Below the pieces are notes generated by a model. The model made no database searches and was not told where the DNA came from. It saw nothing but the letters and a program-made list of their open reading frames with translations. Both the position numbers and the translations under genes were made by a program. 40,869 nucleotides of DNA from a bacterium (lineage in GTDB: Bacteria > Patescibacteriota > Microgenomatia > Daviesbacterales > UBA10151): assembly GCA_021786105.1 (NCBI GenBank), contig JAJYNW010000013.1, positions 1-40,869 on the forward strand, read 5' to 3'. This document shows, one piece after another, positions 1-7,985 of this stretch; within the stretch, counting starts at the first letter, position 1, and each line of letters opens with the position of its first letter.

Positions 1-7
1 ATTTCAC

Positions 8-691
8 TTAGGCAAAACTTAAAGAACCTACCCGTGGTACTGACGAACGGGCTAAAATCAAAGACTTTGCAGAAGGCTCTGACGCCAGCTGCAACTGGGA
101 CAAAGCTTCTTCTAAACTAACACCTTTTTCTATTTGGTCAAAGATTTCACTCGGTATATGATCAGTAAGCTGCTCATAGCTGTAAACTAGTGGCTTAAAA
201 TCAGCAGGATTGCGCCAATAAGTCAAATACGACCAGACAGCTTCTCTGGTTCCCGGTCTTAATCTCAAATCATTCTGCGGCGATGCCACCGCCTCCGTAA
301 ATTGGGTCCACCTTAAACCAGCTACTTCTTGAGATTCTGACCCTGGTATAACATCCGTTGCCGACGACACTTCCAGCAAATACATCGGCACAATAACACC
401 AGGTCTTAATTCACAAGTACAAAGCTTTTGGCTTAACACTTGCTCTGGATTATAGGAAAAATTTCTCAGTTGAATCTCTTCGGTAGTTAATCTGGCTAAA
501 TTCTCGGCTGGAGTTTCTCCTGACTCACGTGATTCCATGGGAATAGTTATACTACCGGCCACTTTGTGAGTTGATCTTTTGCTTCTCAACTCTGTTAAAC
601 TAATAAAACCTCTATCTAAACTATTTTGAGTAACTATTACCAATCCTAATCCGGCTATTCTTCCTTCCAGCTCCTCCGGATTAGCTCTCAT
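8..691 (-). CDS. Divergent Nudix-like domain protein
   Basis: 227-aa protein, complete at both ends (TAA at 8-10). Residues about 46-75 resemble a degenerate Nudix box: the stretch GETPAENLARLTTEEIQL follows the GETPEEAALRELKEETGL pattern and keeps the two helix glutamates (E71, E72) and R67, but the Glu of the RE pair is Leu. Hydrolase activity is therefore uncertain. The start overlaps the stop of the upstream IDI-like gene by 11 bp, so the two are probably translationally coupled. The C-terminal half (about 150-227) has no motif I recognise. The Nudix fold is an inference from one motif and from the neighbouring gene. Confidence 0.6.
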   Translation of the reverse strand: MRANPEELEGRIAGLGLVIVTQNSLDRGFISLTELRSKRSTHKVAGSITIPMESRESGETPAENLARLTTEEIQLRNFSYNPEQVLSQKLCTCELRPGVIVPMYLLEVSSATDVIPGSESQEVAGLRWTQFTEAVASPQNDLRLRPGTREAVWSYLTYWRNPADFKPLVYSYEQLTDHIPSEIFDQIEKGVSLEEALSQLQLASEPSAKSLILARSSVPRVGSLSFA

Positions 692-1232
692 AGCCCAAAA
701 ACCTCTCTTTTTCTAAAAGTTCTGCAGCTTTAATTGCCCAAGGGGAATAGTTTTCCGGACGAGTTTCCATATCCTGCAAAAATTCTTTCTTATCCATCCA
801 TTTATACCCATAGCCCATTTCCGAATTTAATTTAAACTTACCATTATATTCTCCAACAAACTGATAGCAGTGCTCATTTTCGCACAAGCCATCTTTATAT
901 TCAGCAGCATAATTAAAAGCTCCTAAATTTTTCAAAGGGATTGGGTCAATATTGTATTCGGACTTAAGACATCGGAGCGTTGCTTCTTCCAAAGTTTCAT
1001 CAGTGCCGTCTTTTTTGTGGAGAGGGTGAGTGGCTCCAGTCACATCCCAAATATCATCAAAAACTTTGTGTTTCCTTTTTTGCAAAAGCACCTCGCCTTT
1101 ATTGTTATAAAGCAAAACAGCGATTGCCAAATGCCGCCGGCCACTGCCGGTATGTCCCACTTCTTTGGGAATATATTCTCCATTAAATACGCCTGCGTCA
1201 TCGCAGGCTAGAATAGTCTGTCTTTCTGGCAT
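681..1232 (-). CDS. IDI-like Nudix hydrolase lacking the catalytic Cys
   Basis: 183 aa, close in length and motif order to type 1 isopentenyl-diphosphate delta-isomerase (E. coli Idi, 182 aa). Putative metal ligands are kept: H27, H34, H69 and E118/E120 in CENEHC, corresponding to E. coli H25, H32, H69, E114, E116. The C-terminal YSPW motif is also kept. The catalytic Cys of the WTNSVCGHP motif is replaced: the protein reads WDVTGATHP, with Ala67. In E. coli Cys67 is required for isomerisation, so this is more likely a Nudix hydrolase acting on another (perhaps prenyl) diphosphate. AGGAG lies about 8 nt before the ATG, and a consensus promoter lies about 70 nt upstream. Confidence 0.8.
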   Translation of the reverse strand: MPERQTILACDDAGVFNGEYIPKEVGHTGSGRRHLAIAVLLYNNKGEVLLQKRKHKVFDDIWDVTGATHPLHKKDGTDETLEEATLRCLKSEYNIDPIPLKNLGAFNYAAEYKDGLCENEHCYQFVGEYNGKFKLNSEMGYGYKWMDKKEFLQDMETRPENYSPWAIKAAELLEKERFLGYES

Positions 1233-1308
1233 AAACCTACTCCTGGTCTATATATCAATTAGTCGTTAAAACAACCAAAACCCCACGGCGGATTAATAAG
1301 ATGCCCGG

Positions 1309-1337
1309 ATTATACAAAATTTGCTGCTCAGGCTCAA
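1309..1337 (-). promoter_or_regulatory. Promoter of the IDI-like/Nudix operon
   Basis: On the minus strand TTGAGC (1332-1337), a 17-nt spacer, then TATAAT (1309-1314). It lies about 75 nt upstream of the ATG, leaving a true 5' leader with AGGAG. This differs from the leaderless layout seen elsewhere in the window. Confidence 0.65.
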
Positions 1338-1345
1338 TCTTTATT

Positions 1346-1714
1346 TCAGGGGATAATTTTAAAAGCCTTTTTCAAAGCTCTCAAAGAAAGTAAGGCACAC
1401 TGAGTCCGGGAAAGAGTCAACGAAATCCCCAGCAATTTAAAAACAGTTTCTTCGTTAAACTTCTTAATTTTATTTAAGTTTTTTACCCTCAGTATCTCGC
1501 CAACCAGTAAACTGGCAGCAGCTTGAGAAATCAAACAACCCTCACCGGAAAAGCACGCATCAACCACTTGATCTTTAACTATTCTTATATCAACTCTAAG
1601 GCTATCACCACATAAAGGGTTCTCCAGCTTTACCTTTACTGTCGGATTTTCCAGCTTGCCCTTGTAAGGAGACAACCGTCCGTGCTGCAGAATAATTTCT
1701 TGTGTTAAATCCAT
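1346..1714 (-). CDS. sufU: SufU-type Fe-S scaffold / sulfur-transfer protein
   Basis: 122 aa from the chosen start. It carries the SufU/IscU-like Cys-Asp set: C35-G-D37 in NPLCGD, C60 in GEGCLISQAAAS, and C106 in SRTQCALL. In Gram-positive-type SUF systems SufU binds zinc and accepts sulfur from SufS. Last gene of sufC-sufB-sufS-sufU. The ORF track starts at 1771, but those 19 residues are translated from a palindromic repeat. GGAGGG sits about 6 nt before the ATG at 1714, which decides the start. Confidence 0.9.
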   Translation of the reverse strand: MDLTQEIILQHGRLSPYKGKLENPTVKVKLENPLCGDSLRVDIRIVKDQVVDACFSGEGCLISQAAASLLVGEILRVKNLNKIKKFNEETVFKLLGISLTLSRTQCALLSLRALKKAFKIIP

Positions 1715-1727
1715 AGTTCCCTCCTCT

Positions 1728-1824
1728 GTCATCCCGACGAATGTCGGGATCCAATTATTTGTCTCGAGCACAGTGAGAGATCTTTAGATTCAATCTTGAG
1801 ATTCCTCACTTCACTCGGAATGAC
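1728..1824. repeat. GTCAT...ATGAC palindromic element
   Basis: About 97 bp between sufS and sufU. It begins GTCATCCCGACGAATGTCGG, has inner inverted repeats, and ends CTCGGAATGAC. The first 30 bp recur almost exactly at 32407. It ends inside the last codons of sufS, whose C-terminal residues are therefore partly repeat-derived. Confidence 0.85.
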
Positions 1825-3029
1825 AATTTACGTTTTATTTTTTCCAGACTTTGAACCAGTTTATCTATATCTTCCATGCTGTTATAGATATAAAAGCTTA
1901 CCCTGGTACTGCCATTAATCCCCAATCTTTGATGGACTGGCATGGCGCAGTGGAAACCAGCCCGCACTGCAATCCCGTCCTTATCCAGCAAACTAGCCAC
2001 GTCATGCGGATGAATCCCGGCCAAGTTAAAAGCAATAATGCCTCCTCTTTTTTCTTCTTCTTTTGGGCCATAAATAGTTAAACCATCTATTTTTGAAAGT
2101 TTTTTTAAAGCATATTCTGTTAAAGCTTTTTCGTGTTGCCTGACTTTATCCATTCCCAGCTTTTGTAAATAATCTATTGCCGCCCCCAGTCCAATCACCC
2201 CTTCAATATTGGGCGTGCCGGCTTCAAACTTGTGCGGGGCCTCCGCAAAGCTGGTCTTTTCTAAAGTCACCTCACTCACCATCCCGCCTCCGGTTAAAAA
2301 TGGTGGCAATTTATCAGCAATTTCTTTTTTCACCCACAGCACCCCCACCCCGCTCGGCCCCAGCATTTTGTGCCCGGAAAAGACATAAAAATCACAACCC
2401 AATTTTTTAACATCCACTTTCATATGCGGCACTGCTTGAGCTCCGTCAACTAACACCAAAGCCCCTACCTGGTGCGCTTTTTGGGTAATTTCTTTAACCG
2501 GATTAATCGTTCCTAGAACATTAGAAACATGAGTAATCGCCACCAAAGAAACACCTTTTAACTTATTGTCCAGATCAGATAAATCTAATTCTCCTTTATC
2601 ATTTATATCCAAAACAACCCTCTGTTGCCTGTTGCCTGTCACCTGTTGCCTCATTAATTCCTGCCAAGGCACCAAATTGCTGTGGTGTTCCATCACCGAA
2701 AGTATAATTTTAGAGCCCTTTGTAATATTGGCTTCTCCCCAAACTTTGGCCACCAAGTTAATGGCTTCAGTGGTGTTTTTGGTAAAAATCACCTCATCTG
2801 GGGAAGCATTAATCAATTTGGCCACTTTACCTCGAACGCTTTCATATTCTTGAGTTGATTTTTCTGATAGCTGGTAAATTCCCCTGTGCACATTAGCCAA
2901 ATAGCTGCGGCAGCAATCTGCCACTGCCTCAATCACCTGCTTTGGCTTCAGTGAGGTGGCAGCAGAATCCAAATAAACCAAGTTCTTCCCATTTATCTTC
3001 TGTTTCAATATGGGAAAATCCTTATTCAT
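1806..3029 (-). CDS. sufS: Cysteine desulfurase SufS
   Basis: 407 aa, normal length for class II (SufS/CsdA) desulfurases. PLP Schiff-base lysine K221 lies in SGHKMLGP, and the persulfide Cys C361 in RAGFHCAMP. The ATHVSN and DGAQ PLP-contact motifs are present. The enzyme moves sulfur from cysteine to SufU or SufB. The start overlaps sufB by 4 nt (ATGA) with GGAGGGGG just upstream, so coupling is likely. Residues about 127-137 are encoded by a four-unit heptamer array (2622-2649) lying in a surface-loop region. Confidence 0.95.
   Translation of the reverse strand: MNKDFPILKQKINGKNLVYLDSAATSLKPKQVIEAVADCCRSYLANVHRGIYQLSEKSTQEYESVRGKVAKLINASPDEVIFTKNTTEAINLVAKVWGEANITKGSKIILSVMEHHSNLVPWQELMRQQVTGNRQQRVVLDINDKGELDLSDLDNKLKGVSLVAITHVSNVLGTINPVKEITQKAHQVGALVLVDGAQAVPHMKVDVKKLGCDFYVFSGHKMLGPSGVGVLWVKKEIADKLPPFLTGGGMVSEVTLEKTSFAEAPHKFEAGTPNIEGVIGLGAAIDYLQKLGMDKVRQHEKALTEYALKKLSKIDGLTIYGPKEEEKRGGIIAFNLAGIHPHDVASLLDKDGIAVRAGFHCAMPVHQRLGINGSTRVSFYIYNSMEDIDKLVQSLEKIKRKLSFRVK
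2622..2649. repeat. Heptamer array, 4 units, inside sufS
   Basis: CTGTTGC, CTGTTGC, CTGTCAC, CTGTTGC in perfect 7-nt register, translated in frame within sufS. Confidence 0.85.
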
Positions 3030-4351
3030 GCTGCCCCCTCCATTTCCAGTCTAATCAGTTGATTCAGCTCAATGGCATATTCCATCGGTAATTCCTTGAC
3101 CAAAGGCTTAATAAAACCATTCACAATCATGGCTTCAGCTTCGCTTTTGTCTATACCCCGGCTTTGCAGATAAAAAATCTGCTCCTCAGAGATTTTTGAC
3201 ACTGTCGCTTCGTGAGCCAGTTCACAATTCGGGCCAATGGCGGCAATAGCCGGATAAGTATTAGACACTGATTTATCATCTAAAATCAAGGCCTGGCAGA
3301 CAGTTTTAGACTTAACATCTTTGACCCTTGGGGCGATTTTGACCAAACCACGGTAGGAAGTGATACCGCCATGATGACTGAGGGATTTAGACCTGATAAT
3401 GGAAGAGGTTTGGGAAGCCAGATGCACAGCTTTACCACCAGTATCCTGTTGCTGACCAGCCCCAGCCATGGCCAATGATAACATCTCCACCTTGGCCCCC
3501 TTGCCCACCAATAAAGCTGAAGGATATTTCATGGTCAGCTTGGAACCATTATTAAAATCCACCCACTCCATGATGCCATTTTCTTCCACTTTAGCCCGTT
3601 TGGTCACCAGGTTATAAACATTTTTGGACCAATTTTGCACTGTAGTGTAGCGGACTCGGGCCCCTTTTTTAACAATAATTTCCACCACTCCGGCATGCAA
3701 ACTATCCGTGGTGTAAACCGGGCTGGTACAACCTTCGATGTAATGGACAAAACTGCCCTCATCGGCAATAATTAAAGTCCGCTCAAACTGGCCGATGTTT
3801 TTGGCATTAATCCGGAAATAGGCCTGAAGCGGCAAACTGATGGACACTTTGGGCGGCACATAAATAAAACAGCCGCCGGACCAGACCGCGCTGTTTAATG
3901 AAACAAATTTGTGCTCATTGATGGGGATGATCGTGCCAAAATACTCTTTGACCAGCTCCGGATATTTTTGCAATCCCTCATCCATGCTTAAAAACACTAC
4001 CCCCTGTTCTTCCAGATCCTTTAACAACGATCCATAGACCATCTCACTGTCCCATTGAGCTTTCACCCCGGCTAAAAACTTTTGCTCCGCTTTAGGAACG
4101 CCTAATTTCTCATAAGTTTTCTTAATTTCTTCCGGCACCTCTTTCCAGGAATTTTTCACTCCAGCAGCCGACTTCACATAATAATGGATCTTATTAAAAT
4201 CCAGGCCGGATAAATCCCCGCCGAAATTGGGCATAGGAGCTTCTTGAAAATATTCCAGAGCCTGCAGGCGGACCTTTTTCATCCATTCAGGCTCATTTTT
4301 ATATGCAGAAATTTCTTCCACTACCTGCCTGCTTAAACCTTTATGATTCAT
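3026..4351 (-). CDS. sufB: Fe-S cluster assembly protein SufB
   Basis: 441 aa with the SufBD beta-helix core and SufB hallmarks: an N-terminal YYVKSA-type segment, the NSAVWSGGCFIYVP stretch, the QQQDTGGKAVHL region, and the C-terminal NCELAHEAT and EEQIFYLQSRG motifs. It is the scaffold that, with SufC, builds Fe-S clusters. No sufD lies in the operon, so a SufB2C2-type complex is possible. AAAGG lies about 7 nt before the ATG. The gene is separated from sufC by a palindromic repeat. Stop is TGA. Confidence 0.95.
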   Translation of the reverse strand: MNHKGLSRQVVEEISAYKNEPEWMKKVRLQALEYFQEAPMPNFGGDLSGLDFNKIHYYVKSAAGVKNSWKEVPEEIKKTYEKLGVPKAEQKFLAGVKAQWDSEMVYGSLLKDLEEQGVVFLSMDEGLQKYPELVKEYFGTIIPINEHKFVSLNSAVWSGGCFIYVPPKVSISLPLQAYFRINAKNIGQFERTLIIADEGSFVHYIEGCTSPVYTTDSLHAGVVEIIVKKGARVRYTTVQNWSKNVYNLVTKRAKVEENGIMEWVDFNNGSKLTMKYPSALLVGKGAKVEMLSLAMAGAGQQQDTGGKAVHLASQTSSIIRSKSLSHHGGITSYRGLVKIAPRVKDVKSKTVCQALILDDKSVSNTYPAIAAIGPNCELAHEATVSKISEEQIFYLQSRGIDKSEAEAMIVNGFIKPLVKELPMEYAIELNQLIRLEMEGAA

Positions 4352-4365
4352 TTCTATACCTTTCT

Positions 4366-4457
4366 GTCATCCTGAGGCGATTAGCCGAAGGATCTCTAGA
4401 CTGGTTCTAGATACATCTGAAATTAATTCAGAGATTCTTCACTGCGTTCAGAATGAC
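4366..4457. repeat. Palindromic element between sufC and sufB
   Basis: Begins GTCATCCTGAGGCGA and ends TTCAGAATGAC. It includes the stop codon and last residues (LSF) of sufC, so the element supplies that protein's C-terminus. Confidence 0.85.
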
Positions 4458-5212
4458 AAATAACCTTTCTCCTCAATTTCCTTAACTAGCTTTAAACTGC
4501 CGGACTGAACTATTTTCCCTTCTTTCATAATATGTACATACTTTGGCTTAACATATTGCAGGATTTTTTGGTTATGGGTAATCAAAATTATACCTGTACC
4601 ATTTTTTACCAACCCTTTAATCACTTTAGCTGCTATTTTAAGAGTATCAACATCAAGTCCACTGTCGATTTCATCAAGAATCACAAACTTTGGATTTAGA
4701 CTTAAAAGTAATAATAATTCTGCTTTTTTCTTTTCTCCCCCAGAAAAGCCATCATTGATAAATCGTTCCAGCATGTCCTCTTTTAAACCTAAAGATTTAG
4801 CCTGTTTTTTTACCTCGGTATAGAATTCTCTCACATCACGCTTATTGTCATCAGTAATATTTTTAAAAGATGCCCAGATTAGCTGCCCGAAAGTTATCCC
4901 GGGCACTGCTATCGGATTTTGGAAAGATACAAACAAGCCTAATTTGGCTCTTTCATTAGGATTTAAACTGAGTAAATTTTTTCCACCCAGCATGGCTAAG
5001 CCAGAAATTACTTGATAAGCCGGATGTCCCATTAAAGCCAAAGCCAAAGAAGACTTACCAGACCCATTTGGTCCCATTAAAGCATGTACCTCTCCGGGAT
5101 TAATAACTAAATTCACCTCAGAAACCACAGTTTTTCCTTGCCTCGCCGAAGCTTCCTGCAGAGGCGCGCCTTCCACCGCCACTGACAACCCTTGAATCTT
5201 AAGACTCTTCAT
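4448..5212 (-). CDS. sufC: Fe-S assembly ATPase SufC
   Basis: 254 aa ABC-type ATPase. Walker A GPNGSGKSS (47-55), Q-loop region SFQNP (96-100), signature FSGGE (156-160), Walker B FVILDE (176-181), and H-loop H213 in ITHNQ. First gene of the suf operon. The region after VAVEG (about residues 15-29) is longer than usual for SufC and is encoded by GC-rich DNA. The stop lies in a palindromic repeat. A TGGTAAAAT box ends 7 nt before the ATG with no Shine-Dalgarno, so a leaderless message is predicted. Confidence 0.95.
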   Translation of the reverse strand: MKSLKIQGLSVAVEGAPLQEASARQGKTVVSEVNLVINPGEVHALMGPNGSGKSSLALALMGHPAYQVISGLAMLGGKNLLSLNPNERAKLGLFVSFQNPIAVPGITFGQLIWASFKNITDDNKRDVREFYTEVKKQAKSLGLKEDMLERFINDGFSGGEKKKAELLLLLSLNPKFVILDEIDSGLDVDTLKIAAKVIKGLVKNGTGIILITHNQKILQYVKPKYVHIMKEGKIVQSGSLKLVKEIEEKGYLSF

Positions 5213-5219
5213 CCCGCAA

Positions 5220-5228
5220 ATTTTACCA
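5220..5228 (-). promoter_or_regulatory. Extended -10 of the suf operon (leaderless)
   Basis: Minus-strand TGGTAAAAT; hexamer at 5220-5225, 7 nt from the sufC ATG. Confidence 0.6.
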
Positions 5229-5238
5229 AACTCTTCCT

Positions 5239-5276
5239 GTCATTGCGAGGATCGAGACCTCGACCCGAAGCAATCT
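5239..5276. repeat. Left half-element, GTCATTGCGAGGA type
   Basis: GTCATTGCGAGGA through GAAGCAATCT. It matches, inverted, the half-element at 5675-5719, with the GIY-YIG gene in between. Confidence 0.75.
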
Positions 5277-5287
5277 AACTCGTGTAA

Positions 5288-5293
5288 TATACT
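5288..5293 (+). promoter_or_regulatory. -10 box of the GIY-YIG gene (leaderless)
   Basis: TATACT ends 6 nt before the ATG at 5300; no Shine-Dalgarno. Confidence 0.5.
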
Positions 5294-5299
5294 TAAGAT

Positions 5300-5587
5300 A
5301 TGAAATATTACTATGTTTATATTCTGACTAATAAGATAAACACTGTTTTGTATATAGGAGTAACTAACGATCTAATTAAGCGCATATATCAACATAAAAA
5401 TAAGCTGGTTAGTGGATTTACAGAAAAATACAACATTAACAAATTAATCTTTTTTGAGGTCTACGAAGATATCAATGAGGCCATTACAAGAGAAAAAAAG
5501 CTAAAAAACTGGCATAGGGAATGGAAAATGAATTTAATAAAGAGCAAGAATCCAAACTTCAATGATCTCTACAATACACTATTTTAA
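5300..5587 (+). CDS. Small GIY-YIG nuclease-domain protein
   Basis: 95 aa, a stand-alone GIY-YIG domain. YYVYILTN supplies the first catalytic Tyr, LYIGVTNDL the YIG core, and KRIYQHK the following Arg/His helix; an E in ITREKKLKNW is a candidate metal ligand. Length is typical of the YhbQ/UPF0213-like subgroup. It is AT-richer than its neighbours. It lies between an inverted pair of half-elements (5239-5276, 5675-5719), with a full palindromic element (5600-5661) directly downstream. This layout suggests cargo of, or a partner to, a mobile repeat. Its biological target is unknown. Confidence 0.85.
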   Translation: MKYYYVYILTNKINTVLYIGVTNDLIKRIYQHKNKLVSGFTEKYNINKLIFFEVYEDINEAITREKKLKNWHREWKMNLIKSKNPNFNDLYNTLF

Positions 5588-5599
5588 ATCACCTTCATC

Positions 5600-5661
5600 G
5601 TCATCCTGAACTTGTTTCAGGATCTCTTTTGATAGGGATTCCGAAATAAATTCGGAATGAC
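5600..5661. repeat. Palindromic element downstream of the GIY-YIG gene
   Basis: GTCATCCTGAACTTGTTTCAGG at one end and ATTCGGAATGAC at the other; each end is itself a hairpin. It contributes residues to the over-long pflB ORF of the track. Confidence 0.8.
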
Positions 5662-5674
5662 GCTTGGAAAACAT

Positions 5675-5719
5675 ATTGCTTCGTCTCCTTCGGCTACGCT
5701 CAGGACTCCTCGCAATGAC
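5675..5719. repeat. Right half-element, inverted partner of 5239-5276
   Basis: ATTGCTTCG through CCTCGCAATGAC, the reverse complement of the left half-element at both conserved ends. Confidence 0.75.
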
Positions 5720-5743
5720 AATTTAATTAACCAAACCAATGAA

Positions 5744-5752
5744 TGGTATAAT
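5744..5752 (+). promoter_or_regulatory. Extended -10 of pflBA (leaderless)
   Basis: TGGTATAAT, a perfect extended -10, ends 6 nt before the ATG at 5759. It supports that start over the ORF-track start, whose N-terminus is repeat-encoded. Confidence 0.7.
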
Positions 5753-5758
5753 TCGTAT

Positions 5759-7984
5759 ATGGGAAAAGCGTTCAAGACCGGTGAATGGGAAAAAGTAGTT
5801 GATATTAGGGATTTTTTGTATCACAACCTCTCCCCCTTTGATAAAGGCCCAGGATTTTTAACCGGCCCTTCTGAAAAAACTCAAAAACTCTGGGACCACT
5901 GTAAAACCTTACTCAAAAAAGAAGCTGAAAAAGGCGGAGTGTTAGATATTGACACCAAAACCATTTCCACTGTCATTTCCCATAAACCAGGTTACATCAA
6001 AAAAGATTTGGAAATCATTGTTGGCTTGCAAACTGATGAGCCGCTTAAACGAGCCATCAAACCTTTTGGCGGCATCCGGGTGGTGGAACAAGCCTGCCAG
6101 GATTACGGTTACACTTTAAGTCCGGAAGTTAAAGAAATTTTTATCAAATACCGCAAAAGTCACAACGACGGCATTTTTGATGCCTACACCAACGAAATGC
6201 GGGCTTACCGCTCTTCTGGGGTGATCACCGGTTTGCCGGACAACTACGCCCGCGGCCGGATTATTGGTGATTACCGCCGGGTGGCCCTTTACGGCATCGA
6301 CCGTTTAGTGGAAGAAAAACAAAAAGATTTTGATCAAAAATTAGGCGCTATGACTGATGAAACAATCCGGGAGCGGGAAGAAATCAGCGATCAAATTGAA
6401 GCTTTGCATCTAATCAAGGAAATGGCTGCCTCTTATGGTTTCGATATCAGCAAGCCAGCCCAGGATGCCAAAGAAGCTATCCAGTGGACCTATTTTGCCT
6501 ATTTAGCGGCTTTGAAAGAGCAGGACGGGGCAGCCATCTCTTTGGGTAATGTCAGTGGCTTTTTTGATGTTTACATAGAGAGAGACCTGGCTGAAGGCAA
6601 GTTGACTGAAGAAAAGGCTCAGGAATTAGTCGACCAATTCATTATCAAACTCAGAATGACCAGACAGCTGCGGATGAAAGAATATGATCAAATTTATGCC
6701 GGCGACCCGACCTGGCTAACCGAGGCTTTGGGCGGGATGTTTTTGGACGGCCGCCACAAAGTCACCAAAACCACCTACCGTTTTCTCCAATCACTTTACA
6801 ACTTAGGGCCGGCCCCTGAACCAAACTTAACGGTGCTGTGGTCAGAGAGTCTCCCGGAGCATTTCAAAAAATTCTGCGCCCAAGTCTCCATCGATACCTC
6901 CTCCATCCAGTATGAAAATGATGATTTGATGCGGCCGATTTCCGATTGTGACGATTATGGCATTGCCTGCTGCGTCTCTCAACAAAAATCCGGCAGCCAG
7001 ATGCAGTTTTTTGGGGCTAGGTGCAATTTGGCCAAAGCTTTACTCCTGGCTTTAAATGAAGGCAAAGATGAAAAAAGCGGCATACAGCTGGTAGAAGGAA
7101 TCAAAAGACTGGACAAAGAACCATTAGATTTTAACCAAGTTATGGCCGAGTTTAAAAAAACTTTGGCCCAGGTGGTCAAAACTTATGTCAACAGCATGAA
7201 TGTAATTCATTACATGCATGACAAATATTATTACGAGCGGGTGCAAATGGCTTTATTGGACACTGATTTGGATAGATTAATGGCTTTTGGCATTGCCGGC
7301 TTATCAGTGGTGGCTGATTCTTCATCTGCCATCAAATATGCCAAAGTCACTCCCCTGCGCGACCAAAACGGCATCACGGAAGATTTTAAAATTGAAGGCG
7401 ATTTTCCCAAATTTGGTAATGATGATGACCAGGTGGACTCAATTGCCAAGGAGCTGGTGGATGCTTTCAATGCTGAGCTCCGAAAACACCATATCTACAG
7501 AAATGCCACCCCTACCCTGTCCATTTTAACCATCACTTCCAATGTAATGTATGGTAAAAAAACCGGCGCTACCCCGGATGGTAGAAAGGCAGGAGAACCA
7601 TTTGCTCCCGGGGCCAATCCCATGCATGGCCGTGATACCCGGGGCGCCATTGCTTCATTAAATTCAGTGACCAAACTGGATTATAAAAATGCCCGGGACG
7701 GCATTTCCAATACCTTTTCCATTGTTCCCCGTGCTTTGGGCGGCACCAAAGAAGAACAGGTGGAAAATTTAGTTAATTTACTGGACGGCTATTTTGCCAA
7801 AAAAGCTCATCATTTAAATGTGAATGTTTTAAATAAAGATACTCTCCTTCGCGCCATGGCCCATCCGGAAGAATACCCTCAACTGACCATCAGAGTTTCC
7901 GGCTATGCTGTTAACTTTGTTAAACTCTCCCGGGAACACCAGCAGGAAGTCCTGGCCCGCACCTTCTTTGAGTCAATAAAATAA
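5759..7984 (+). CDS. pflB: Pyruvate formate-lyase
   Basis: 741 aa from the chosen start. Glycyl radical enzyme converting pyruvate and CoA to formate and acetyl-CoA. The active-site Cys pair is C404-C405 in GIACCVS, and the radical glycine is G715 in RVSGYAV. The N-terminal FKTGEW...VDIRDF matches the E. coli PflB start region, which with the extended -10 at 5744 places the start at 5759. The extra 34 residues in the ORF track are repeat-derived. The activase gene begins 1 nt after the stop. This indicates anaerobic fermentation with acetyl-CoA output; oxygen would destroy the active form. Confidence 0.96.
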   Translation: MGKAFKTGEWEKVVDIRDFLYHNLSPFDKGPGFLTGPSEKTQKLWDHCKTLLKKEAEKGGVLDIDTKTISTVISHKPGYIKKDLEIIVGLQTDEPLKRAIKPFGGIRVVEQACQDYGYTLSPEVKEIFIKYRKSHNDGIFDAYTNEMRAYRSSGVITGLPDNYARGRIIGDYRRVALYGIDRLVEEKQKDFDQKLGAMTDETIREREEISDQIEALHLIKEMAASYGFDISKPAQDAKEAIQWTYFAYLAALKEQDGAAISLGNVSGFFDVYIERDLAEGKLTEEKAQELVDQFIIKLRMTRQLRMKEYDQIYAGDPTWLTEALGGMFLDGRHKVTKTTYRFLQSLYNLGPAPEPNLTVLWSESLPEHFKKFCAQVSIDTSSIQYENDDLMRPISDCDDYGIACCVSQQKSGSQMQFFGARCNLAKALLLALNEGKDEKSGIQLVEGIKRLDKEPLDFNQVMAEFKKTLAQVVKTYVNSMNVIHYMHDKYYYERVQMALLDTDLDRLMAFGIAGLSVVADSSSAIKYAKVTPLRDQNGITEDFKIEGDFPKFGNDDDQVDSIAKELVDAFNAELRKHHIYRNATPTLSILTITSNVMYGKKTGATPDGRKAGEPFAPGANPMHGRDTRGAIASLNSVTKLDYKNARDGISNTFSIVPRALGGTKEEQVENLVNLLDGYFAKKAHHLNVNVLNKDTLLRAMAHPEEYPQLTIRVSGYAVNFVKLSREHQQEVLARTFFESIK

Positions 7985-7985
7985 T

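Noticed and set aside
1715-1771. Longer sufU start
   Set aside because: It is encoded by the palindromic repeat; a strong GGAGGG precedes the ATG at 1714.
3026-4351. Recoded TGA (Gly) as in some CPR lineages
   Set aside because: sufB, sufC, pth and the MFS gene end at TGA exactly where the families end, and no gene needs TGA read-through.
5657-5758. Longer pflB start from the ORF track
   Set aside because: The extra 34 residues are translated from a palindromic half-element and from the promoter; the extended -10 and family alignment favour 5759.
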